NCBI GenBank assembly: GCA_963709765.1
Contig: CAVPXL010000005.1
Location: 124,001-188,000, forward strand
DNA from: Roseitranquillus sp963709765
GTDB lineage: Bacteria > Pseudomonadota > Alphaproteobacteria > Rhodobacterales > Rhodobacteraceae
DNA: 64,000 nt
Direction of reading: 5' to 3'
The notes beneath the pieces are model-generated. The model had not been told where the DNA came from. It made no database searches and saw only the letters and a list, made by a program, of their open reading frames with translations. A program made the position numbers and the translations under genes. Positions 1 through 9,263 of the stretch are shown here, piece after piece (position 1 is the first letter of the stretch; every line of letters begins with the position of its first letter).

Positions 1-143
1 AAGTGGAGGAGATCGTCGTCCAGGACCTCGACAACGACGTAGCCGGTGCCGCCCGCAACCTTGGCCCGAACCACCTCCGCCCAAGCGGGCGCGGCCGCCA
101 ACAGCGTCAGGCCTATGGTGCAGCATCTCGAACGACATAACAT
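1..143 (-). CDS. N-terminal fragment of an exported protein, runs off the window
   Basis: Only the first 47 codons are inside the window. The reading starts MLCRSRCCTIGL and continues through a hydrophobic core (LTLLAAAP) to an AWA-E site, which is a textbook Sec signal peptide, so the product should be exported. The mature start (EVVRAKVAGG, then a VVVEVLDDDLLH stretch) is faintly like the N-terminus of GH31-type alpha-glucosidases, but this is only an impression from a few residues. The gene continues beyond base 1. No clear ribosome-binding site is visible before the ATG at 143. Confidence 0.5.
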   Translation of the reverse strand, partial: MLCRSRCCTIGLTLLAAAPAWAEVVRAKVAGGTGYVVVEVLDDDLLH

Positions 144-514
144 CCGCGTGCTCCCGCTCTAACTCGCGCAACCATTCTACACCCGCAGAGCGGCGTTGCG
201 TCGCCCGATTAGCCGCGCCATATTGCGCATTGGGACGACAGAACCCTGCACTCATACTCTTCACATGAATTCCTCGGACTCTTCGCGCTCACCCGCGCGC
301 CGGCATGCACCGGCTTCGCGCGCTGGTGGTCGACGGCCTCGCGCGAATACGAGCTTGCACCAGTGGTTTTCGCTGCCGTGCCGCAAGTCGGCTGTGAGCC
401 CGAAATCGACCGAGCAGCCGACGAACCATTGCGCATTGTGGCTTCGGCTGCTGAAAGGCGCCCGGTGCCAAGACCGATCATCCGCAGCGCCGAGAGGGTC
501 TGCTTCAAGACGCG
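144..514. other. Non-coding stretch, nothing recognised
   Basis: Several short overlapping open frames on both strands exist here, as expected at this GC content, but none gives a protein-like sequence. It separates the exported-protein gene from the IS5-like remnant and may include decayed flanking DNA of that element. Confidence 0.4.
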
Positions 515-1141
515 TTGCATGACGGCAACCCCGGTCGCCCTGCGGTGTTCTCGGACGCGGCGATCTGGTTCTGTTGTCGATCGAGGGCCTGTTCAAGCTG
601 CCGCTCAGTCAGACTGCCGGAATGGTCGCCAGCCTGCTGCGTCTGGCCGGGCTGGCCCGTGCCAGACGACACGACCCTGTGCCGCCGTCAGAAGAACCTG
701 GCTGTCCAGATCCCGTATCGCCGCGCCGACGGGCCGCTGCACCGGCTCATCGAGAACGCGGCATTGTACCGGCCATCCGTCCGAGGACAATGCCGAATGG
801 GATCAAGTTCCTCGACGACGGTGAATGGCAGGCCCGCAAGCACGGCGCTCAGGGACGACGCCAATGGCGCAAGGCCCTTTTGGCCATGGATACCGCCACC
901 TCCGACATCCGAGCGGTGGAGTTCACCCCCAGCCGAGACGGCGACAGCCCGGTCTTGCCGGACCTCCTGGAGCAGATCCCCGAGGACGAAGACATCGGCG
1001 CCGTGACCGCCGACGGTGCCTGTCGGCGAGCGCATCGCCGCCAGTGACCCCGACCGACAAACCGCCGGCATCCACATCCGCATCGCACTGATGAACCGCT
1101 TCAACGCCCTCGGCACCGCCGAGATCGTCCGCGTCGCATGA
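515..1141 (+). pseudogene. Remnant of an IS5-family DDE transposase
   Basis: Pieces in three frames add up to an IS5-type transposase. First comes the N-terminal helix-rich part (GNPGRPAVFSDAAI, then LFKLPLSQTAGMVASLLRL, then PDDTTLCRRQK), followed by the start of the catalytic domain (GIKFLDDGEWQARKHG, AMDTATSDIRAVEFTP, VTADGA with the first catalytic Asp). The sequence then jumps at about 1020 to the family C-terminus (GERIAASDPDRQTAGIHI, ending TAEIVRVA and TGA at 1139-1141). The jump removes the middle of the DDE domain, including the second Asp and the Glu region. With at least three frameshifts and no normal N-terminus it cannot be active. Terminal inverted repeats were not found. Confidence 0.85.
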
Positions 1142-1319
1142 AGTCAATCGGGTAAGGGGCCGGCACGCCTCAAGCCGTCGTTCCGCAACAACGCCAGTTG
1201 GAGCCCTCTTCGACGGCAGTGACGGGCAAGGCCATTGGGGTGCGGCATGCATCCATACATCGCAAGCATTTGGGAGCTCAAGGTCCCTCGGGATCGGCCT
1301 GCTCAGACGGCGACCTCGC

Positions 1320-1823
1320 TCACTTCGAAGAGACCTTGATCTTTCGACTGGGGTCTTTCGGCTCGCTTTTCGGCATGGTGATGTGAAGCACACCTTTCTT
1401 GAACTCAGCCGTAATCTTTTCCGGGTCGACCGTATCGGGCAGTGCGATCGTTCGGCTGAAACTGCCATAGCTGCGCTCATTCAAGTGCAGGTCTCCGGCA
1501 CCATCATGCGTGATGTTCTTCTCGCCGCGCAGGGTCAGTTGCCTGTTTCTCAATTCAATTTCGACGTCGTCTTCGCTCAAGCCGGGCAGTTCGGCCGTCA
1601 GCTCGATGGCGGTGTCAGTCTCGTGTACATCGATGGCCGGGGACAGGACACCTGTCATGTCGAGCGAAGGTAAACCCGTCCTCTGTGCGGCCGTTGGCAT
1701 CGGAAAAAACGGCGATGCGCTCCCGAAAAACCTGGAGATCATGGATTCCATTTCCCGGTGGAACTGGTCCTGGACTGGATTTCTCGCAGAGTAGAGTTGT
1801 GGCGATTGCTTGCTATCCGGCAT
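1320..1823 (-). CDS. Small heat-shock protein, Hsp20/alpha-crystallin family
   Basis: This 167-aa protein is an ATP-independent chaperone that binds unfolding proteins in the cytoplasm. A variable N-terminus with phenylalanine-rich MISRFFGSASPFFPM is followed by a complete alpha-crystallin domain. The domain runs from the conserved 'AIDVHETDTAIELTAELPG' strand through SEDDVEIELRN and SYGSFSRTIALPDTVD to FKKGVLHITMPKSEP; the I-x-M/V-type tail is short. The ATG at 1823 is preceded by a strong AGGAGG, which favours it over an in-frame start 39 bases upstream. An FNR-like palindrome lies about 70 bases upstream. The gene is intact. Hsp20 genes under Crp/Fnr control are known from oxygen-limitation responses in other proteobacteria. 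Confidence 0.93.
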   Translation of the reverse strand: MPDSKQSPQLYSARNPVQDQFHREMESMISRFFGSASPFFPMPTAAQRTGLPSLDMTGVLSPAIDVHETDTAIELTAELPGLSEDDVEIELRNRQLTLRGEKNITHDGAGDLHLNERSYGSFSRTIALPDTVDPEKITAEFKKGVLHITMPKSEPKDPSRKIKVSSK

Positions 1824-2218
1824 TTCCGGTGCCTCCTCCTGTTGCACGAATCTGATGCACATTCAGGGTCGATGAAGCCGCGATGGGGAGCCTTGATCTC
1901 GGTCAAAACGCCCGTTCCCTGGTCGCGTCGTGGCAGTATTCGACCGAGGTGGAGCATTGTCCCGCCAGAACCAAATGGGCAGATTGACCTGCCCCGCGAA
2001 CAGGGCTGCGGGTCAGGTCGTCAGCATTCTCACGAAGGCGGCCTTCCGAGTTCAGGCTGGGGAACCTGAGTTGCGGGAGAGAAAGCTCGCCGCCGCCGCC
2101 GGGACGGTGATTTCGGAAGTGGAGCGTTGGCTCGCATCGGAGTTGGCGGGGACGCACTGAGAGGTGCGTGCGGTGCTGGCGAAGCGGAGCGTGTGCTGAG
2201 CCAAGGGACGGATAAACG
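1824..2218. other. Intergenic region between divergent hsp20 and Crp/Fnr genes
   Basis: Apart from the FNR-like box at 1893-1906 no gene is convincing. It probably carries the promoters of hsp20 and of the Crp/Fnr regulator. Confidence 0.4.
1893..1906. promoter_or_regulatory. FNR/Crp-like operator upstream of hsp20
   Basis: TTGATCTCGGTCAA is a near-perfect match to the TTGAT-N4-ATCAA FNR consensus (one arm reads GTCAA). It is centred about 77 bases upstream of the hsp20 start, a plausible activator position. A Crp/Fnr-family regulator gene starts some 310 bases away on the other strand and is the obvious candidate partner, although its recognition helix lacks the usual Glu. Confidence 0.55.
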
Positions 2219-2884
2219 GTGCATTGTGGTGGAGGCCTTGAACGCCTGGTCCATGTCGTCTTTGCTGCCCCTGCCAATGCGCCGAGGACGGCAAACATGC
2301 GACTTTTCTCCGCCCCCCAGGGCAAGGTCATCTTTCAGCCGGGACAGGCATGCCCCGGCTTCATTCTGTTGTCGCGCGGCAGCATCCGGGTGACGCTGAC
2401 CGGACCGAGCGGGCGGACGGTGGTGCTCTACCGCGTCGGATCGGGAGACGTGTGTCTGCAGACCTTCTCCTGCCTGATCAGTGACACGCCCTACGGTGCC
2501 GAGGGCGTGGCCGAGACGGAGCTGGAGGGTGAACTGGTCCCCGCGCGGAAATTCCACGCCCGGTTCGCCGAGGATGCGGCCTTCCGCGACACCATCATGC
2601 ACGCCATTGCCAACCGGTTCGCCGAGTATCAGCAGCTGGTCGAGGACGTGGCCCTGACGGGTTTCGATGCGCGGCTGGCCAAGGTCCTGCTGCGCCTGCG
2701 CGACGAAAGCGGCCGGGTCAGCGCCACGCATACGAGCCTTGCGACCGAAACCGCCTCGGGCCGCGCCTATGTCAGCAGGCGCCTGTCGGACTTCGGGCGG
2801 CGCGGTCTGGTCCGGCAGCAGGCTGACGGGCTGGTGATCCTGAATGCGCGCGAACTGGAACGCATTGCCGCAGATCTGCGGTGA
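2219..2884 (+). CDS. Crp/Fnr-family transcriptional regulator
   Basis: This is a 221-aa two-domain regulator. Residues about 30-140 form a cyclic-nucleotide-binding-like beta barrel (GKVIFQPGQACPGFILLSRGSIRVTL in pieces, then VLYRVGSGDVCLQTFSCLIS). A long dimerisation helix (NRFAEYQQLVEDVALTGF) follows, then a winged helix (ATETASGRAYVSRRLSDFGR). The SR of the recognition helix is present, but the Glu that FNR and Crp use to read their G:C pair is replaced (RAYVSR), so its site may deviate from TTGAT. No N-terminal four-cysteine iron-sulfur cluster is visible. The start is uncertain: GTG at 2219 or ATG at 2297. It is followed by a small DUF2892 gene, a pairing common near sulfur or stress genes. 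Confidence 0.88.
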   Translation: MHCGGGLERLVHVVFAAPANAPRTANMRLFSAPQGKVIFQPGQACPGFILLSRGSIRVTLTGPSGRTVVLYRVGSGDVCLQTFSCLISDTPYGAEGVAETELEGELVPARKFHARFAEDAAFRDTIMHAIANRFAEYQQLVEDVALTGFDARLAKVLLRLRDESGRVSATHTSLATETASGRAYVSRRLSDFGRRGLVRQQADGLVILNARELERIAADLR

Positions 2885-2956
2885 CTCTGTCACCGTCTGT
2901 CGGGGATCCGCCGGGATAGCGTGCGGACATCAACTTTCGAACAGGAGGAAAGCCGG

Positions 2957-3148
2957 ATGTCCAAGAATGAAGGAACGTTGGACCGCGCGCTGCGCGTCCT
3001 ACTCGGGCTGGTCTTGTTGTCGCTGGTCTTCGTGGGCCCGCAGACATTGTGGGGCTTGGTTGGGCTGGTTCCGCTGGTTACGGGACTTGCCGGGCGCTGC
3101 CCGGTCTATGCCATGCTCGGAATCAATACCTGCGGTCTCAAATCATGA
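2957..3148 (+). CDS. DUF2892 (YgaP-type) small membrane protein
   Basis: This 63-aa protein has the DUF2892 signature. A short polar N-terminus (MSKNEGTLDRALRVLLG) is followed by two closely spaced membrane helices (LVLLSLVFVGPQTLWGLVG and LVPLVTGLAGRCPVYAMLG) and the conserved GRCPVYAMLGINTC motif. In E. coli YgaP this segment is fused to a rhodanese; here it stands alone. The start at 2957 is set by AGGAGG nine bases upstream. It sits 72 bases after the Crp/Fnr gene in the same direction and may be co-transcribed. The exact role is unknown. Confidence 0.9.
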   Translation: MSKNEGTLDRALRVLLGLVLLSLVFVGPQTLWGLVGLVPLVTGLAGRCPVYAMLGINTCGLKS

Positions 3149-3189
3149 GCACGACCAAGGCCCAGGCGCGCACCAGGTGCGCCGCTTTT

Positions 3190-4047
3190 GCTCTCAGAGC
3201 CGGTATGTCGGTCTGACACCGGCAGGAACTCCGCGCAGCCTGGGTTGGTACCATGGGCAAACCACGGGACACGACCAATTGAACTGCGACCCTGGTCTTG
3301 CCCGCTCAACCCACTCGATGCCCACTCCCCAACGCTGCGCGCCGACAAGGATGGTCGCTTCGATGAAGCTGCGCAGCGGCAAAGGCACGGCCACAAAACG
3401 AGGAACAGAGCTTCGGCCCGGGCACGTCCGCCGCCAAGAACACCAGGCCTTGCCCGACTCCACCGGGTGGACGATCGGGAGGTTGACCCCCCACCCAGCG
3501 GCGCGCGTCGACCATGGCCCCGTGGCGAGCACCACCCGATCGGTTTCGGTCTGGGCGCCATCCACCGTGACAAGCGCAGACGGCGTCGTCTTCTGCGAGA
3601 GCCCCGTCACCTCGCCCATTGCGAGCCGTGCGCCCGTTTCTTGCGCCGCGCGCATCAGGTTCTCGTGAAGCGGGCAGGATGCACCCCAGCGACTGTCCCT
3701 CGCGAGCCGATCCTACCGTGCAACGTGACGGCGTTCGACAGCCACGGCAACGGACCGGAGCCGTCCCCGCGTTAGCCGGAGACGCCGCTGCAAGTGGTCA
3801 CGTGCTCGGAGCCCCAGTCGTCCATGATCGCGTCCATCAGGGCCTCGTTCAGGGCAATGCTGCGGTGGCGAGCGCCTCCAGCGACGAGCGGTCGCACCAG
3901 TCGAGCGCAAGAAAGCCATCCGATTTGCCCGACGCCGCGCACGCGACGCCCGTGCGTATGAACATCACTACGTTGGCGCCCCGGCGACTTAGGCAAGTAG
4001 GCGCAGGCGGCACCGACCGCGCCACCTCCGCACACGAAGACCTTCAT
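3190..4047 (-). pseudogene. Broken FAD-dependent oxidoreductase (DAO/D-amino-acid oxidase family)
   Basis: The N-terminus MKVFVCGGGAVGAACAY is a Rossmann FAD-binding motif (GGGxxGxxxA). Further fragments in other frames follow the DAO-family layout. They include the ARRSIALNEALMDAIMDDWG region, the second FAD-binding part (NLMRAAQETGARLAMGEV read from 3655, with TDRVVLATGPWS, the typical ATGxWS loop) and VNLPIVHPV. At least three frameshifts interrupt the gene, and the C-terminal third is poor. Intact relatives oxidise amines or amino acids with FAD. The ATG at 4047 has only a weak GGCAG upstream. It is called a pseudogene, but single-base sequencing errors could explain the breaks. Confidence 0.7.
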
Positions 4048-4500
4048 CGACTGCCTGCCCTCCTGTCCAAAACAGAGAGAGATTCAAAATCGACCGTGGT
4101 GGCTCCAGGCAACGGACGCGACCAAGGCAGTTTCGCATGTCGCAAGGACTTCTTCAGGCACTGAACGGATTCCAGAAACGCCACAGGCCCCGCGACGCCT
4201 GAAAACGGCCAATGGCCAGCTTATGGTGGTGGAATGGCCACTATAACCCCGAAAACCGCCAAGAATTGCTTTGGCAAAACACAACTGTTGTTGCTGCAAG
4301 CTAAAGTCGGCCATCGCCCGCGCGCAAGTCATTCATTTATGGATGCGGAGGAGGTTAAGCCGGCGGTAAATTTGGCTATTCTGCAACCAATTCGTAGCCA
4401 ACTCGCCCTGTTCAAGGGATGCCGCATGATTTGATCCCAATGAAGCCACCGCGGGACCGCCGTCATGCAACTTAAGCGCGGAGGTTCGAGTTTGCAAAAC
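4048..4500. other. Stretch without a recognised gene, lower GC
   Basis: The part between about 4230 and 4510 has visibly more A/T than its surroundings, and short open frames there do not look like proteins. It lies between the broken oxidoreductase and a TniQ remnant and is probably decayed mobile DNA. Confidence 0.4.
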
Positions 4501-4524
4501 AAAAAAAGCCACCCGAAAGGCGGC
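4500..4524 (-). terminator. Rho-independent terminator reading leftward
   Basis: On the minus strand the RNA would form GCCGCC-UUUCG-GGUGGC (one G-U pair), followed directly by a run of seven or more U. It lies just at the end of the TniQ-like reading and would stop minus-strand transcription. Confidence 0.7.
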
Positions 4525-4951
4525 CTCCATCATCTCTGGAGAGCGCGTGACGTCACGCAGGGTCCAGGCGAGGCGTCCCCGGCGCGCGGCTCCGCTGCGT
4601 CGCCATTCGCGGCGAGGTCGTCCTCCACGAAGAGATGCCGGTCAGAACACGGTGTCGGGGCTGGACAGGAAGCCTCGTCAGCCATCCTCGTGGCCGCGGA
4701 GATCGAAGCGTCGCTTGCCCAGCCGCCTGGCGATGTTTTCCAGAACCTTGGCAAGGCTGACGCTGGTGATGGCGATGTTGCCCGCTGTGACCGCCTCAGT
4801 ATCACCGCCAGAGAGCTTCAGCGGTTGCATTCCGATGTCGTGGAGGAACGGCGCGAGACGGCCGCCGGTATGGACGGAAGTCAGGCGCGAGGAGAAGGAG
4901 AGCGGCGTTTCGACGGGGTCGCAACGGCACGCGCGGGAAGAAAACCGGCAT
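4525..4951 (-). pseudogene. Remnant of a TniQ-like transposition protein
   Basis: The reading starts MPVFFPRVPLRP and, after one shift, gives the TniQ-type opening DPVETPLSFSSRLTSVHTGG. RLAPFLHDIGMQPLKL and AKVLENIARRLGKRRFDLRG follow. After another shift, a VEDDLAANGDAA and RRGRLAWTLRDV stretch resembles the zinc-ribbon part of TniQ. TniQ proteins guide Tn7-like and Tn5053-like transposons or turn up as solitary genes on mobile DNA. The gene is short (under 150 codons against several hundred), frameshifted, and ends at a terminator. Family recognition rests on motif memory, not on a search. It diverges from the TPR/glycosyltransferase remnant. Confidence 0.55.
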
Positions 4952-4985
4952 GGGTCCTGAGAAATTCAAGTGGAGGTAGCCCTTT

Positions 4986-6138
4986 TTGGGGACGAACTCG
5001 GCCATCAAGGTAGCGCGTGAAGGAATCGCGCTGGTTCCGCCAATGCAGAACCTGTTCTCGCTCTACCAGGCGGCAGCCGAGATCCTCGCCCGAGGCGGCA
5101 AGGACGACGAGGCCGTCACCCTGCTGCGCCAGGGGATCAATCGGATTGGCGGTGGTGGCAATAGCTACAAATTGGCCGAAAGTGCCATCCTTATCGCCAG
5201 CGATTTCGGGCGCGCTGATCTGATCGACGTCTTCGAGTTGAATGGTGAGCAAAGGGTCTTTCGAGAACTCATATAAAGATGGCCCCGGCGAAAGAGACGT
5301 CGAGAGGGGATCGTCCGTTGCATGTTTCTTTGCGCTGGCCGGCCCTGCAAGTTTGGCAGGGAGGATCAAGCCGGGATGCGCGCGCAGGATCGCACCGAGA
5401 TCGAGGAATACCTCGGTCCAACCGCCTCCCGCGTCGTCGCGGTCGGGCCGCGTTTGCATGGCCTGTTCGCGACCACTCGCCGGCCTTAACGACACCAAGC
5501 CGCCGTCGCGTTTTGACCCCGGCTTTCACTTCGTAAAGCCCCAAGAGCGGGACCCTCCCGAAGGCGACCCTGGACAAGTCCTCCTGTTGGGGCGCGCTGG
5601 AGGACCTTCACCTGAAGGGGCTGGACACTGCGGCATCGGCGGGGAAGCCAAGGCGGGCACGGGAACGGCCGGCAGGCCTACCGCGCCTCGAACTGGTCAT
5701 CTGCGGCGCGAAGGCAAAGACAATGGACCAGCTGCGATCTGGCCTTGAGAAAGAGGTAGGGGCCGACCGTTTGAATATCGTGGTGCGCGCTTTCACCGTA
5801 TCGGACGAGAAGTCTGGGGGCCAATTTGCGGCGCGCCAGCCTTGACTTGATGCCGTCCAGATCCGAGGGTTTTGGCTTGGTTGGGGTTGAAGCCATCCTC
5901 GCCGGAACACCAATCCTCGTTAACGCCGAAAGTGGCTTGGGAAAGCTGCTATCGGAGCAGTCTCCTGCTGCCGAAGGCTCGGGTTATCGTTCGAATGGAC
6001 GGAAATGACCATCAGCTAAGCGATCGCTGGGCCGTGGCCATCGACCGAATGCTCGGAGATCGCGAAGCGACGTTCGGTCGGGCCGCAGAAATTCGCGAAC
6101 TGACGGCGGCCAAGAAGACCGGGCGCAAAAGAAGCTGA
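4986..6138 (+). pseudogene. Decayed TPR plus glycosyltransferase gene
   Basis: The first part (4986-5276) encodes tetratricopeptide-like helices (QNLFSLYQAAAEILARGG, DDEAVTLLRQGINRIGG). From about 5600, pieces in alternating frames read as a GT-B glycosyltransferase C-terminal domain. They are LEDLHLKGLD, LELVICGAKAKTMDQL, the donor-binding DLMPSRSEGFGLVGVEAI with its E-G-F-G-L-V element, LAGTPILVNAES, and a last helix (RWAVAIDRMLGDREATFG). The middle (5280-5600) is scrambled. In intact GT-B enzymes this motif contacts the nucleotide-sugar phosphate. Whether TPR and glycosyltransferase belonged to a single protein is inferred from order and direction. Multiple frameshifts make it non-functional as read. 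Confidence 0.6.
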
Positions 6139-6488
6139 GGGATCGTTGGCTGCGATGACCGCTGACCCACAAATCGACCCGGCCGAAACTGGACCACCGG
6201 AATGAACTGCGACAGCACGTTCGTATGTCCGTTTCGACGGCCGTGGAGCAGTCGCGGCAGGGGCCCGGCGAATTGCCGGAATGGGCCGCACTCGCATACA
6301 GCTACGATCAGGTCGTGGTGTTCACGCCTGTTCCCGCTGGCGGAGGCTCGGGGACCCTCCGCTGTCGTCGACCGCTGCTTCTCCAACCGATGCCTCGGAA
6401 CGGCGTGGCCCAACTGGCGTTGCATCGGCTCATCCACAGGAGACGCCAGATGGCTAACAGCCGACACTGCAGACGTTGGGCAACGATC
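6139..6488. other. Non-coding stretch before the DUF2252 gene
   Basis: No protein-like reading was found on either strand. It should contain the promoter of the DUF2252 gene if that gene is expressed. Confidence 0.35.
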
Positions 6489-7881
6489 ATGAACCGATCG
6501 CGACCGGCGCAAGCCCGTCGAGAGAGGCGGAGGGTCGGGTCGAAATCTACGGAACTCGCCCGACGGATCGCCGCGGGCGAGCGGATCGTGTCGCCGGCGC
6601 TGCTCAACGGGCAGGCGCGGCGCGAGCATGTGCGCTCGACACTGCGTGAGGACCACGCCGCGCGGATCGAGCAGCGCTCGCCACGGCGCCCAGGAGAAGT
6701 TCGACGAGCTGGCCGACGACTTCTTCAAGTTCTTCCGCGGCACGGCGCTGCTGTTCTACCGCGACATGGTCGGGCAGGACGCGCACATGCCGACGGTGAT
6801 GGCGCTCGGCGACGTCCACCCGGAGAATTTCGGGGTCATGCCGGACGAGAACGGCGCGCCGATCTTCGGCGTCAACGACTTCGACGAGGCGATCTATGCG
6901 CCCTTCACCTGGGACATCAAGCGCGGCGCCACCGGCTTCTGGATCGCCGCGCGCGAGGTCGGCGGGCATGAAGCGGAAGAAGCGCCGCAAGATCGTGGCC
7001 GCGGTTCGTCGAGGGCTATCTCGACGCGATGAAGGACTATGCCGAGCGCGCGACCGAGAAGAACGACGACTACCGCATGGACAACTCGCCCAAGGTGATC
7101 CGGCGGCTGTTCGAGGAGGCCTGGGAGGAGCGGCGCGAATGGCTGTGGGACGACTACCTCAAGCCCTCGGGCCGCGGCTTCCGCGCCGACGACGAGCTGC
7201 AGCCGATCTCGAGCGAGACGAGAAGTTCCAGAAGGCGATCGAACGAGCTGCGCCAAGGCGAACGGCATCGAAGCGCCCGAGCGCGCCGGCGAGCTCAAGG
7301 TCAAGGACGTCTGCGTGCGCCACGGCCAGGGCACGGCCTCGCTGGGGCTGCCGCGCTACTACGTGCTGATCGAGGGGCCGTCGAAGGACGCGACCGACGA
7401 CCTGATCATCGAGTTCAAGCGGGCCCGCCGCTCGGCGCTCGAAGGGCTGGTGCCGCCGTCGGATTTTCGACGCCGGCGACAAGGCCGACCGGATCGCCCA
7501 CGGCCAGACGGTGCAGCTCGCCCACGGCGACGTCTTCTACGGCGCGGTCGAGATCGACGGCGAGAGCTTCATGACCCGCGAGCGCGCGCCGTTCCGCGAC
7601 GACATCGACCTCGACGAGCTGAGCGGCAAGACGCTGGAAGGACTACGCCCGCGTCTGCGGCGCGGCGCTGGCGCAGGCGCATGCGCTGTCGGACGAACTC
7701 GGCCAGATCGACTACGACGTGGAGCCGTCGATCGTCGCCGCCGCAGCCCGCGCGAGCTCTTCGTCGCCGAATGGTGCGCTTCACCGAGGAGGCTGCCGAC
7801 CGGCTCGAGGCCGACCACGAAGGCTTCCGCGAGGATCACGCGCACGGCGCATTCGACAGGATCGACATGGTCTACCGCTGA
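6489..7881 (+). pseudogene. DUF2252 family protein, frameshifted
   Basis: Successive pieces in three frames form one DUF2252 protein of about 460 residues. The N-terminal helix is TELARRIAAGERIVSPALL. Next come the conserved core FFKFFRGTALLFYRDM, MALGDVHPENFGVM and FGVNDFDEAIYAPFTWDIKR (in parts), then MKDYAERATEKNDDY. The C-terminal half carries VRHGQGTASLGLPRYYVLIE, FKRARRSAL, DRIAHGQTVQLAHGDVFYG and AHALSD, ending DRIDMVYR. The G-D-x-H-x-x-N and N-D-F-D motifs resemble aminoglycoside-phosphotransferase/kinase folds, but no function is established. At least five single-base shifts occur while motifs on both sides stay conserved, so this is either a recent pseudogene or sequencing error. 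Confidence 0.85.
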
Positions 7882-8205
7882 GCGGCAACGATCTCGCTGC
7901 ACCGCGCACGGATGGCCGCAATCAGCGCCGCCGCCCACCGGCCGGCAGTGAAGCCAAGGTCGGCTGTGGGCCTTCTCAGCCGTGCGGCGACTACACAGTC
8001 GGCTCTCACGCGGCGCCCCACCGCGTGACCGCTCGGAGCCCATGCCGTTCGTGTCGAGACCGTTCTCGCACCCGCAGGCCCGGTGACAAGACAATTGTGA
8101 CCGTCACTGCGCGGCTTTGCCGGTCGCCGCCGCGGTCCGTCCATGAACGGGACCGATGACTACCCGATCCTGACAATTTCGAGCCCAGAGCTCAGCGGCG
8201 GCGAT
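7882..8205. other. Intergenic, convergent 3' ends, nothing recognised
   Basis: It lies between the convergent DUF2252 and glutathionyl-hydroquinone reductase genes. No gene and no clear hairpin-plus-U terminator was seen. Confidence 0.35.
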
Positions 8206-9257
8206 CTAATCGCCGAGTTCCGGGTGCTCATAGGCCTCCGGGTAACGCATTGGCGCAAACGGCCCGAGGGGAACGACGCCGTTCCACGATCTGCCGAAAT
8301 ACCCTTGCCGGCAGTGGATCAGCGACCCGCTGTCGGCGACGCCGGGCAAGGCATGAACCCGGCACAGCCAGCGCCAGAGATGCGGGTAGTCCAGAATGCG
8401 CGCGCCGTTCAGCTTCATCCGGACGTAGTAGACCGGGATCGTGCCGGTAGAGCGTCGGGAAGAGGCGCAGGTCGGCTTCGGTGAAGCTCTGGCCGGTGAG
8501 GAACGGGCGGCCGTCGGAGAGGCGGTGCTCCAACTGGTCCAGCGCCTCGAAGTAGGCGTCGAAGGCCGTCGGCATAGACCGAGCTGGTCCGCAGGAGAAC
8601 CCCGCCTTGTAGGCGCCGTTGTTGATGGCCGTGTAGATCAGCTGCGTTCAGCGCGTCGATCTCGGCTGCGCAGGTCCGCGTCGTCGGGATAGAGATCGGG
8701 CCGGTCCGCCGTCCGACAGCGTGCTGCCGAGCGACCCTGGCGCGGGCGTTCAGCATGCGCAGGATGTCGGCGCTCTCGTTGTTGACGATGCGGCCGGCCT
8801 GCTTGTCGTAGAGGATGGGGAGGGACTGCTCCTCGGACCCCTCGGCGCGGTAGACGTCCCTGGTCGAGCCGGTATCCCTGGCCGGTACCGGTCTCGGCCG
8901 TGCATTCGGGCAGCGGCGCGCCGGTCAGGGTCGCCACGCGGTCAGGATTGAATTCCCAGAGGTTGGGGCCGGCGGGGTCACCCTCGCCGGTGCGGTTGGG
9001 GAAGGCCACGTCCATCGTGATGCTGTCGCGCAGGCCAAGGAGGGCCGCGGGCCAGCGTGACCCGGTGACACCATGGGCAGTTCGAGCGCGACGAAAGGTG
9101 ATAGCGTCCCGGTTCTGTCGGAAAATCGGGGTCGCCGATGGCGTGCCGGAAGCCGCTGACACCGCGCACGAATTCGCCCCGTGGGGGGTGGGCGGCGGCA
9201 TCGCTCTGGTCTTCCTCGGACCGAGGTGATCGTTCCGCCGCCTTTGATCATCGCCAT
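8206..9257 (-). pseudogene. Glutathionyl-hydroquinone reductase (omega-class GST), frameshifted
   Basis: The family reduces glutathionyl-hydroquinones using glutathione in the cytoplasm. The N-terminal thioredoxin-fold part contains the catalytic SNCPWCHRVTLARG motif (the nucleophile is the first Cys). Next come DFPTEPGRYHL, the NNESADILRMLN stretch that binds glutathione, and the helical domain. That domain has AYFEALDQLEHRL, FLTGQSFTEADLRLFPTL, RILDYPHLWRWLCRVHALPG and the typical C-terminus (HCRQGYFGRSWNGVVPLGP). The pieces lie in different frames with roughly six shifts. The start at 9257 lies six bases after the hemerythrin-like gene stop, so the two formed one operon. Confidence 0.85.
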
Positions 9258-9263
9258 GCTCGA

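Noticed and set aside
4234..4434. Small open frame in the A/T-richer stretch
   Set aside because: No ribosome-binding site, no recognisable fold or family, and overlapping frames on the other strand are equally long.
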